64,000 bases of DNA from Paracoccus thiocyanatus (GTDB taxonomy: Bacteria; Pseudomonadota; Alphaproteobacteria; Rhodobacterales; Rhodobacteraceae), in contig NZ_FTMK01000002.1 of NCBI RefSeq assembly GCF_900156255.1, forward strand, positions 62,001 to 126,000, in the 5' to 3' direction. The position numbers and the translations under genes were made by a program. The number at the start of each line of letters is the position of its first letter. Position 1 is the stretch's first letter. This document shows positions 29,971-37,229 of the stretch, in pieces. The notes beneath the pieces are model-generated. The model searched no databases. It was given only the letters and a program-made list of their open reading frames with translations, and was not told the origin of the DNA.

Positions 29971-31323
29971 ATGCAGGATATGGAACAGCAAAGCCCGCTT
30001 TGGGCCGGCCCGCCCGACGAGTATTTCTTTGTCGTGGGCCGCGACCCCGGCCTGTGGTTCGTCGAGCCGCCGGAATGGCTGGTCCGCCCTGTTCCCGGTG
30101 CGCGGGTGCGCCAATACGCATGCAGCGATTACGCCAATGTCCAAGAGGTCATCGAAAAGAACCTGGAACCCCGCTGGCAGGAAACCCAGCCCCTGGTTCT
30201 GGAAACCAACACCCTGCCGGTGATCGGCAAGGATGTCACCTTCCGGGGCGGGGGCGCGCAGGTGCAGGACAGGTTCCTGCCCAATGGCGCGTCGGGGGAT
30301 CGCAGTTTCTCGCGCTATCTCAAGCATAATCCCGGCCTGCGGCCGTTTCGCCAGACCAACCGCTTTTTCGCTGCGGCACGGCAGGAAACCACGATGGACC
30401 TGCCGATATGGCCGCTTGAATCAGGGCGGATACCGATCGGGATCGAATGCCGGAACCGGACGAACTTTTATCACTTCATGACCGAGTCGCTTCCGCTTCT
30501 GGTCCATTACGTGGATTCGCAGGCCGAGCGGATTACCTTTCATTGCCGTAATGACGACCCTTCGGGTTTCTCGGATCGCTTCATCCGCGCGGTTTTCCCG
30601 GAAATCCACGACCGGGTGTCCTTTACGGCGCGCGCGACAAGCTATGAGCGGGTGAATATTCCGCTGAACCTGCGGCATATGATCTATGCAAATGGCGATC
30701 CGCGCATCCAGCAGCCCATCGAAAGCGCCCAGGGCGACCCGGAATGGCAGACGGTTTCGGCGCATGTGCAGCGCCGCAAGTTCATCCTGAAAAACACCTA
30801 TGACGCATCGCTGCGCCTGTTGCGCGAACGGGCGCTGTCCAAGATCAGCCAGGCCGATCTGGACAAGATGCCCAAGCGCATCTGGATTAGCCGGGATGAT
30901 CGCAATGCCAATGTGAACCAGCGCCCGCTTGTCGGAGAGGAAAAGCTTGTGGCCCGGCTGCGCGATCTGGGCTTCGAGCAGATGTTTTTCGAAAGGATGG
31001 AGCCCCTCGAACAGATTGCGGCTGTTCATGCCGCCGAGGTGATCGGCGCGGCGCATGGGGCATTCTTTGGGAATATGATTTTCGCCAATCCGAATGCGCA
31101 TGTCATCGAGGTCGGATCGGTGCAGACCCAGTTTCACCGCTGGGGCGATTTCCTAGGGAACGCCCACGCCTCGGGCTGCCGTTATTCGGTGGTGTTCGCG
31201 GACACCGCCCAGGACGATCCATCGGAAATCAGTTCGATCAAGCAGGGGCTTATCGGGGTGCGCATCGGCGACAAGGCGATTGACCTGATCTGCCGGTTGG
31301 CCGAACAGGGCCAGTTCGACTAG
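29971..31323 (+). CDS. GT61-like glycosyltransferase (DUF563)
   Basis: A 450-residue protein of the glycosyltransferase 61 class, which adds sugars to glycans. The key segment RTNFYHFMTESLPLL near residue 165 matches the family's N-Y-Y-H-W-x-x-E motif. Further on, RIWISRDDRNANVNQRPLVG and the segment IGAAHGAFFGNMIFANPNAHVIEV match the C-terminal conserved region (compare G-x-H-G-A-x-L-x-N). No signal peptide or membrane helix is seen. Start ATG 29971 (or 29980). It is convergent with a second GT61-like gene that is broken. The lower GC at codon third positions than in its neighbours hints at a separate origin for both. Confidence 0.75.
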   Translation: MQDMEQQSPLWAGPPDEYFFVVGRDPGLWFVEPPEWLVRPVPGARVRQYACSDYANVQEVIEKNLEPRWQETQPLVLETNTLPVIGKDVTFRGGGAQVQDRFLPNGASGDRSFSRYLKHNPGLRPFRQTNRFFAAARQETTMDLPIWPLESGRIPIGIECRNRTNFYHFMTESLPLLVHYVDSQAERITFHCRNDDPSGFSDRFIRAVFPEIHDRVSFTARATSYERVNIPLNLRHMIYANGDPRIQQPIESAQGDPEWQTVSAHVQRRKFILKNTYDASLRLLRERALSKISQADLDKMPKRIWISRDDRNANVNQRPLVGEEKLVARLRDLGFEQMFFERMEPLEQIAAVHAAEVIGAAHGAFFGNMIFANPNAHVIEVGSVQTQFHRWGDFLGNAHASGCRYSVVFADTAQDDPSEISSIKQGLIGVRIGDKAIDLICRLAEQGQFD

Positions 31324-31358
31324 CGCAGCCGGGAAATCCCGGCCGCGCTGGCTGGCCA

Positions 31359-32510
31359 TCAAGCCTGCTGGTCCGCGCTGTCGGGCACGATGCTGGTTTC
31401 GAAACTGTCATCTGGCTGGAACGGCTTGAAGCGCAGCTTGTGCAGCTTTTCCAGCCGGTGCAGATCGGCGTTCCGTTCTTCCAGGGTCAGCTCTTCCCAC
31501 GGAGTATCGGATTCGATCATGCCGGCGGCCTTGAGCATCCGATACATTTCGACCAGCTTGATTTCTCCGAACGAACTGCGGCTGGGCCGATTGGTGTTTT
31601 CCGGCAGCCAGTCATTCACCAGCGCATCGACCTGATGGCAGGTGATGCCCTTGAATTCGCCAAGCTGGCGCGAGAACAGTTCGCCAAAGGCCATGCTGCG
31701 GCGGCGCAAGATGCCGACATGCTGCCCGGAATTGCCCACATAGCCGACAAGATGAAGCGGCGAGCAATCGACCGCGATGATCATCTCGGCCGCCTTGTAT
31801 TGCGCAAGCTGGTCCAGCTTGGATTCCCGCTGCGGATGGAAGATCGTATAGCCTTCGGCGGTCAGATATTCTTCAAGCTTGCTTTCGCCCAGGATGCCAC
31901 CGCGTTCCGGCGGCAGCATCGAGCGCGAGATATAAATCTTTTTCGCCCCGGCTGCTTCGACATTCATCCCGGCATGGGCATTGATGTAATTCCGGAACTT
32001 GCGGCTGCCGCCCGTCAGGTCGCCCAGGCCGAAACCCTGTTAGGGGACATAAAGCCGTTCGACGCGCACCGGACCGGCGGGGCAGGTGATGGGAATTCCG
32101 GCCAGCCCCAGATTGTTGATCAGGTCGGCATAGACCTCGAACGGGCGAAGGTTGTCCTTCATCTGGTTCTTGGGTGTAAAGACCAGCCCGTCGATCTTGT
32201 CGCGCAATTCGTCAAGCGCCCAGATCCGGGTCATGCTTTCGGTGATGAAATGTCCGAAATGACCATAGCTGATCCCGGCGAACATATGCGTGCCGGGCAG
32301 GTCGGTGATGTCCCTGGCATCGGGGATTTCCGGTTCGCCGTTGATCCGGTCATCCGTCGCCGACCAGCTGATCGAGTTCGTGACGAACCTGCCTTCGCTG
32401 TCCAACACGCCGGATGGTTGCCATTTTCCCTGGCCCTTGGGGCCGGGGGGCACGACAATCGCGTTTTCAACCAGGACCAGATCGTCGGTTTCGTCATCCA
32501 AATCTAACAT
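31359..32510 (-). pseudogene. GT61-like glycosyltransferase gene interrupted by one in-frame TAA
   Basis: The frame from ATG 32510 encodes 156 residues with the GT61 N-terminal motif G-H-F-G-H-F-I-T-E-S and stops at TAA 32040-32042. The same frame then stays open for 24 codons (QGFGLGDLTGGSRKF...) to an ATG at 31967 and on through 202 residues with the C-terminal half, KIYISRSMLPPERGG and a long conserved tail, to TGA at 31359. The two halves join with no frameshift, so a single base change, most simply GAA, CAA or AAA to TAA, explains the break. Intact it would be about 383 residues. It may be a dead gene, a recent mutation, a sequencing error or a readthrough site. It lies convergent with the intact GT61-like gene. 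Confidence 0.8.
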
Positions 32511-32619
32511 GATCAGCCTTTCACGGAACATCGTCCCTGCTCTAGCGGGCGGACGGGCGCTGTCAACCGGCTTGTGTATCCGCCGCCTTGCCGGCATCGT
32601 CGCGCATCAATTTTAATAT

Positions 32620-32630
32620 TCGTCAGACCT
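32620..32630. promoter_or_regulatory. Candidate GntR/FadR-type operator
   Basis: TCGTCAGACCT matches the T-N-G-T-N3-A-C-N-A pattern of FadR-subfamily GntR regulators at all but the last base. It lies 51 bp upstream of the GntR gene start, in the gap shared with the divergent broken glycosyltransferase gene. An AT-rich stretch, TTTTAATATT, is adjacent. Autoregulation is an inference. Confidence 0.4.
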
Positions 32631-32680
32631 TTTATGTTTTCAACCACGCTGCTAACATGCCCGAAAGGAAAGGGTGCCGC

Positions 32681-33436
32681 ATGAGCCTGCAATATGACGA
32701 GATCGTGCGCGGCGGGCTGGCCCGGCAGGTGGCCGACCTGATCCGCACCGCCATTCTTGAAGGCCGGCTTGCCGTCGATGAACGCCTGCCGACCGAGGAC
32801 GAGCTGGCGCGCCGCTTCGGCATCTCGCGCCCCACGGTGCGCGAGGCGCTGAAGGTGCTGGCGGCGCAGAACCTGATCCGCTCGCGCCGCGGGCCTGCGG
32901 GGGGCACCTTCGTCAACCGCCCCGATAAGGACGCCGCCGCCCGCACCATCACCGACACCGCGACGCTGCTGGTCGGCATGGGCCGTTTCGACATCGACGA
33001 GATCGTGGCGGCGCGGATGGAGACCGAGGCATTGTGCTGCCGCCTTGCCGCCGCGAACCGCAGCGAAGCCGATCTTGCCGCGATGGCCGACGAGATCGCC
33101 CTGCTGGGGGAAGAGACCCTGTCGGACGAGGATTTCTGCGCCTCGGACGTGCGCTTTCATCGCGCCGTGGTGCAGGCCACGGGCAACGGCCCGGTGCAGT
33201 TGATGATGCACGCGATGATCGAAAGCTTCATCCCGATCACCAACATGCTGATCTATCGCGATCACGAACGCCGCCGCACCGTCGCCGCGCACCAGCATAT
33301 CCGCGCCGCGATCGCCGCCCGCGATGCCGAAACGGCCGCGCAGCTCATGCGGGACCATGTCGAGGACATGCGCACCGTGCTGGATCAGGCGCTGGCCCGC
33401 CGCAATATCGACAAACGCCAAGGAGGAACCTCATGA
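32681..33436 (+). CDS. GntR family (FadR subfamily) transcriptional regulator
   Basis: A 251-residue DNA-binding regulator with an N-terminal winged helix (about 10-75; ...RLPTEDELARRFGISRPTVREALK is the GntR helix-turn-helix) and a C-terminal all-helical FCD effector domain with candidate metal or acid ligands (D-V-R-F-H, H-x3-I). FCD domains usually sense carboxylic acids. Start ATG 32681. The stop overlaps the acuI start as ATGA, so the regulator and acuI form one operon and the regulator probably responds to a substrate or product of that pathway. Confidence 0.9.
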   Translation: MSLQYDEIVRGGLARQVADLIRTAILEGRLAVDERLPTEDELARRFGISRPTVREALKVLAAQNLIRSRRGPAGGTFVNRPDKDAAARTITDTATLLVGMGRFDIDEIVAARMETEALCCRLAAANRSEADLAAMADEIALLGEETLSDEDFCASDVRFHRAVVQATGNGPVQLMMHAMIESFIPITNMLIYRDHERRRTVAAHQHIRAAIAARDAETAAQLMRDHVEDMRTVLDQALARRNIDKRQGGTS

Positions 33437-34428
33437 CCGAAACATTCCGCGCCCTGCTGATCGAGGATCGCGACGGCAAGCCGGTGGCGGGTTTCCGCGA
33501 CCTGACCCGCGATGCGCTGCCCGACCACGACGTGCTGGTCGAGGTCGCCTATTCGACGCTGAACTACAAGGACGGGCTGGCGATCACCGGCAAGGGCCGC
33601 ATCGCCCGCCGCCTGCCGATGGTGGCGGGGATCGACATTGCCGGGACGGTGGTCGAAAGCCGCTCGGACCGCTGGCAGCCGGGCGACAAGGTGATCGTGA
33701 ACGGCTGGGGCCTGTCGGAAACCGAATGGGGCGGCTACAGCCGGTTCCAGCGCCTCAAGCCCGAATGGCTGACCCGGCTGCCGCAGGGGTTTTCGTTGCA
33801 GGATGCCATGGCCATCGGCACCGCCGGCTATACCGCCGCGCTTTGCGTCGATGCGCTGGAAGATTGGGGCGCGATCCGGCCCGGCGAAGGCGAGGTCCTG
33901 GTGACGGGGGCCGCGGGCGGCGTCGGCTCGACCGCGATCAGCCTGCTGTCGGCCAAGGGCTATGCCGTCACCGCCGCCACCGGCCGCCCCGAGACGCATG
34001 ACTACCTGGCCGGGCTGGGCGCCACGGGCTTCGTGGACCGCGCCGCGCTGGCCGAAAAGGCCGGCCCGCTGCAAAAGGAACGCTGGGCGGGGGCGGTGGA
34101 CAGCGTGGGATCGACCACGCTGGCCAATGTCCTGGCGCAGACGCGTTACGGCGGCGCGGTCGCGGCCTGCGGGCTGGCGGGCGGCTTCGACCTGCCGGCG
34201 ACGGTCATGCCGCATATCCTGCGCGCGGTCGCGCTTTTGGGCATCGACAGCGTGATGGCGCCGCAGGCCAAGCGCGACCGCGCCTGGGCGACGCTGGCCG
34301 CGCATCTGGACAAGGCGCATCTGGACAGCATCGCGCGGGTGGAGCCCATGTCGAAACTGCCCGAACTTGCGGCCGATATCGTCGCCGGCCGCATCCGCGG
34401 CCGCGTGGTCATCGACATCGCGGGATAG
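33433..34428 (+). CDS. acuI: Acryloyl-CoA reductase AcuI-like (MDR family)
   Basis: AcuI reduces acryloyl-CoA to propionyl-CoA with NADPH, in 3-hydroxypropionate, acrylate or DMSP metabolism. The 331-residue protein is a medium-chain reductase without zinc ligands, with the NADP loop TGAAGGVGS near 158 and the N-terminal Y-S-x-L-N-Y-K-D motif shared by AcuI and YhdH. The ATG at 33433 follows AGGAGG. It shares an operon with a GntR regulator and faces the end of a catabolic operon that closes with an acyl-CoA ligase. YhdH-type enzymes are alike in sequence, so substrate assignment is provisional. Confidence 0.8.
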   Translation: MTETFRALLIEDRDGKPVAGFRDLTRDALPDHDVLVEVAYSTLNYKDGLAITGKGRIARRLPMVAGIDIAGTVVESRSDRWQPGDKVIVNGWGLSETEWGGYSRFQRLKPEWLTRLPQGFSLQDAMAIGTAGYTAALCVDALEDWGAIRPGEGEVLVTGAAGGVGSTAISLLSAKGYAVTAATGRPETHDYLAGLGATGFVDRAALAEKAGPLQKERWAGAVDSVGSTTLANVLAQTRYGGAVAACGLAGGFDLPATVMPHILRAVALLGIDSVMAPQAKRDRAWATLAAHLDKAHLDSIARVEPMSKLPELAADIVAGRIRGRVVIDIAG

Positions 34429-34437
34429 GACCCGCGG

Positions 34438-34464
34438 ATGGAACCGGGGCGGCCCCGGTTCCAT
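34438..34464 (+). terminator. Hairpin after acuI, probable terminator
   Basis: ATGGAACCGGGG and CCCCGGTTCCAT are exact complements around a three-base loop, ten bases after the acuI stop. No T run follows, so it may be a weak or Rho-linked end. Confidence 0.55.
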
Positions 34465-34538
34465 CCCTCGCCGCCCTTCGCGCCGCCATTGGCTTTCACC
34501 GTTTCCCAAATACTCCGCCGACAGGGCGTCCGGGAACC

Positions 34539-34560
34539 GGCCCGGCGGGGGGTCCGGGCC
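34539..34560 (-). terminator. Hairpin just past the end of the leftward catabolic operon
   Basis: GGCCCGG and CCGGGCC enclose a G-rich loop seven bases after the stop of the acyl-CoA ligase gene on the minus strand. No T run follows. The block CCAAATACTCC at 34506-34516 next to it resembles the flank of extragenic elements that I recall from this order. Confidence 0.45.
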
Positions 34561-34566
34561 TGCCCG

Positions 34567-36222
34567 TCAGGCCGGCGCCTGCGCCAGTTCCGCCGCACGC
34601 GCGCGCAGGGCGAATTTCTGGATCTTGCCGGTCGAGGTCCTGGGCAGCGGCCCGAAGACCACGCGCGACGGGCTTTTGTAGCCCGCAAGCCCGGCCCGGC
34701 AATGGGCGATCAGGCCGGCCTCGGTTTCCTCGTGGCCCTCGTGCAGTTCCACGAAGGCGCAGGGGGTTTCGCCCCATTTCTGGCTGGGCATGGCGACGAC
34801 GGCGCAGATCGCGACGGCGGGGTGGCGGTAAAGCTGTTCCTCGATCTCGATCGAGGAAATGTTCTCGCCGCCCGAGATGATGATGTCCTTGGAACGGTCC
34901 TTGAGCTGGATATAGCCGTCGGGATGCATCACCGCCAGGTCGCCGGAATGGAACCAGCCCCCGGCAAAGGCAGAGGCCGTGGCATCGGCGTTCTTCAGAT
35001 AGCCTTTCATCACCACATTGCCGCGAAACATCACCTCGCCCAGGGTCTTGCCGTCGGCGGGCACCGGCTGCATGGTTTCGGGATCCATCACCGCAAGCTC
35101 GTCCAGCGACAGGTAGCGCACCCCCTGCCGCGCCTTGCGCGCCGCCTGTTCGGGGCCGGGCAGGGCATCCCAGCCGGGGTTCCATTCGTTGACCACGGCC
35201 GGGCCATAGGTTTCGGTCAGGCCGTAAAGATGCGTGACGCCGAAACCCGCCTCGGCCATGGCGCGCAGGACGGTTTCGGGGGGCGGGGCGGCGGCGGTGT
35301 TGAAGACGACCCGCTGGGGAAAGCTGCGCTTCTGCCCCTGGGGCGCGTTCAGCAGCGTCGACATGACGATGGGCGCGCCGCATAGATGCGTGACGCCGTG
35401 ATCGGCGATGGCATCATAGATGGCGCCGGCACGGACCCAGCGCAGGCAGACCTGCGTGCCGGCCTGCACCGGCACGGTCCAGGGAAAGCACCAGCCGTTG
35501 CAGTGAAACATCGGCAACGTCCACAGATAGACCGGATGCCTGTCCATGCCGGCATGGATGACGTTGTTCAGCGCCATCAGCGCCGCGCCGCGGTGGTGAT
35601 AGACGACCCCCTTGGGATTGCCGGTCGTCCCCGAAGTATAGTTCAGCGAGATCGCGTCCCATTCGTCGCCGGGCAGGGCGCCGGCGAAATCGGGGTCGCC
35701 TGCGGCCAGGAAGGCGTCATAATCCAGGCTGCCGATGCGCGCGCCCTTGGGGTGGGGGGCATCGTCGGGATATTCGGCGTCGTCGAAGTCGATCACCAGC
35801 GGCCGCACCTGGGCCAGCGCCAGCGCCTCGGCCGCCAGCGCCGAAAACTCGCGGTCCACGATCAGCACCCGGCTTTCCGCGTGGTCAAGCTGGAAGGCCA
35901 AGGTCGCGGGGTCCGAGCGGGTGTTGATCGAATGCAGCACCGCGCCACCGGCCATCGGCACGCCGAAATGGGCATGGATCATCGGCGGCGTGTTCGACAG
36001 CAGCACCGAGACGGTATCGCCCTGGCCGATCCCCCGCCCCACCAGCGCCGAGGCCAGCCGGCAGCAATCGGCCCACAGGCGGGCATAGCCGTGGCGCTGG
36101 CGGCCGTGGATGACGGCCGGATGGTCGGGAAAGGCCCGCGCCGTCCGCCGCAGATACGAGATGGGCGTCATCGGCTGGTGGTTGGCGGCCCTTCTTTCCA
36201 GCCCCTGTTCGTATTTGGTCAT
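34567..36222 (-). CDS. AMP-binding acyl-CoA ligase
   Basis: This enzyme activates a carboxylic acid to its CoA thioester through an acyl-AMP. The 551-residue protein has the phosphate loop YTSGTTGNPKG near 196, the segment YGLTE near 335, GWFHSGDLAVMHPDGY near 420 and the catalytic Lys of STGKIQKF near 535. It belongs to the group of short/medium-chain acyl-activating enzymes with the N-terminal PMTPISYLRRTARAFPDHPAVI. Substrate is unknown. It is the last gene of the leftward catabolic operon, 33 bp after the rhodanese gene; AcuI converges from the other side. Confidence 0.85.
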   Translation of the reverse strand: MTKYEQGLERRAANHQPMTPISYLRRTARAFPDHPAVIHGRQRHGYARLWADCCRLASALVGRGIGQGDTVSVLLSNTPPMIHAHFGVPMAGGAVLHSINTRSDPATLAFQLDHAESRVLIVDREFSALAAEALALAQVRPLVIDFDDAEYPDDAPHPKGARIGSLDYDAFLAAGDPDFAGALPGDEWDAISLNYTSGTTGNPKGVVYHHRGAALMALNNVIHAGMDRHPVYLWTLPMFHCNGWCFPWTVPVQAGTQVCLRWVRAGAIYDAIADHGVTHLCGAPIVMSTLLNAPQGQKRSFPQRVVFNTAAAPPPETVLRAMAEAGFGVTHLYGLTETYGPAVVNEWNPGWDALPGPEQAARKARQGVRYLSLDELAVMDPETMQPVPADGKTLGEVMFRGNVVMKGYLKNADATASAFAGGWFHSGDLAVMHPDGYIQLKDRSKDIIISGGENISSIEIEEQLYRHPAVAICAVVAMPSQKWGETPCAFVELHEGHEETEAGLIAHCRAGLAGYKSPSRVVFGPLPRTSTGKIQKFALRARAAELAQAPA

Positions 36223-36255
36223 GCTTTCTTCCCGATCTGTTGCCGCGCCCGGCGG

Positions 36256-36648
36256 TCAGCCCTTGGCGTGCCGTTCGGCCACCGGCTGGCCGGCCTTGCG
36301 CCATTCCCCGAATCCGCCGCGCAGGGACCGCGCGTCAAGCCCCATCTCTTGCGCCACCCGCGCCGCCAGCAGCGACCGCCAGCCCGAGGCGCAGTAGAAC
36401 ACGTAAGTCTTGCCCTCGGCAAAGCGGGGTTTGTGATAGGGGCTTTCCGGGTCGATCCAGAATTCCAGCATCCCGCGCGGGGCGTGAAAGGCGCCGGGGA
36501 TCATCCCGTCGCGGTCAAGTTCGCGCGGGTCGCGGATATCGACCATGACCAGCTGCGGATCTGCCTGCATGGCGGCGGCTTCACCGACCGAGACCGAGCG
36601 CACGAGCGCATCGGCATCGGCCAGCATCTGCTTGTAGCCCAGGGCCAT
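36256..36648 (-). CDS. Rhodanese-domain protein
   Basis: A 130-residue single-domain rhodanese with the active-site loop C86-A-S-G-W-R-S. Rhodaneses carry sulfur as a cysteine persulfide, or detoxify sulfur or cyanide species. It is cytoplasmic, with no signal. The ATG at 36648 follows the AhpD-like gene by two bases, within the catabolic operon. A rhodanese next to an AhpD-like protein and a molybdoenzyme suggests sulfur handling or a sulfur-containing substrate, but this is inference. Confidence 0.8.
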   Translation of the reverse strand: MALGYKQMLADADALVRSVSVGEAAAMQADPQLVMVDIRDPRELDRDGMIPGAFHAPRGMLEFWIDPESPYHKPRFAEGKTYVFYCASGWRSLLAARVAQEMGLDARSLRGGFGEWRKAGQPVAERHAKG

Positions 36649-36650
36649 GC

Positions 36651-37229
36651 TCAGCGGCCCATCGCGTAGAATTCGGCATTCGGCCGCATGCTGGTGACAT
36701 TGGCCAGCCGGTTGGACAGGCCGAAGAAGGCGGCGATGGCGGCGATGTCCCAGATGTCGTCCTCGTCGAAGCCGTGGCCGCGCAGGGTGGCAAAGTCATC
36801 GTCGCCGACCTCTTGCGCGCGGGCCGAGACCTTCATGGCGAAATCCAGCATCGCCTTTTGCCGGGGCGTAATGTCGGCCTTGCGATAGTTGATCGCCACC
36901 TGGTCGGCGACCAGCGGGTCCTTGGCGCGGATGCGCAGGATCGCGCCATGGGCGATGACGCAATACTGGCACTGGTTCACCGTCGAGGTCGCGACGACGA
37001 TCATTTCGCGCTCGGCCTTGGTCAGGTTGCCCGGCCGCTCCATCAGCGCGTCGTGATAGGCGAAGAAGGCGCGGAATTCGTCCGGCCGGTGCGCCAGCGT
37101 CAGGAACACGTTGGGGATGAAGCCGGATTTTTCCTGCACCGCCTCGATGCGGGTGCGGATATCCTCGGGCATGTCGGCAAGCTTGGGCACGGCAAAGCGG
37201 CTGACGGGGGCGTCGGCGGTTGCGGTCAT
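36651..37229 (-). CDS. AhpD-like peroxidase-related protein
   Basis: A 192-residue protein of the AhpD/carboxymuconolactone decarboxylase fold. The redox pair is C87-x2-C90 with H94 (QCQYCVIAH), the signature of the peroxidase-related group. Such proteins act as alkylhydroperoxidases or thiol-disulfide carriers. The ATG at 37229 overlaps the stop of the molybdoenzyme gene by four bases, so the two are coupled. Its role in the operon, such as protecting the pathway from reactive intermediates, is unknown. Confidence 0.82.
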   Translation of the reverse strand: MTATADAPVSRFAVPKLADMPEDIRTRIEAVQEKSGFIPNVFLTLAHRPDEFRAFFAYHDALMERPGNLTKAEREMIVVATSTVNQCQYCVIAHGAILRIRAKDPLVADQVAINYRKADITPRQKAMLDFAMKVSARAQEVGDDDFATLRGHGFDEDDIWDIAAIAAFFGLSNRLANVTSMRPNAEFYAMGR

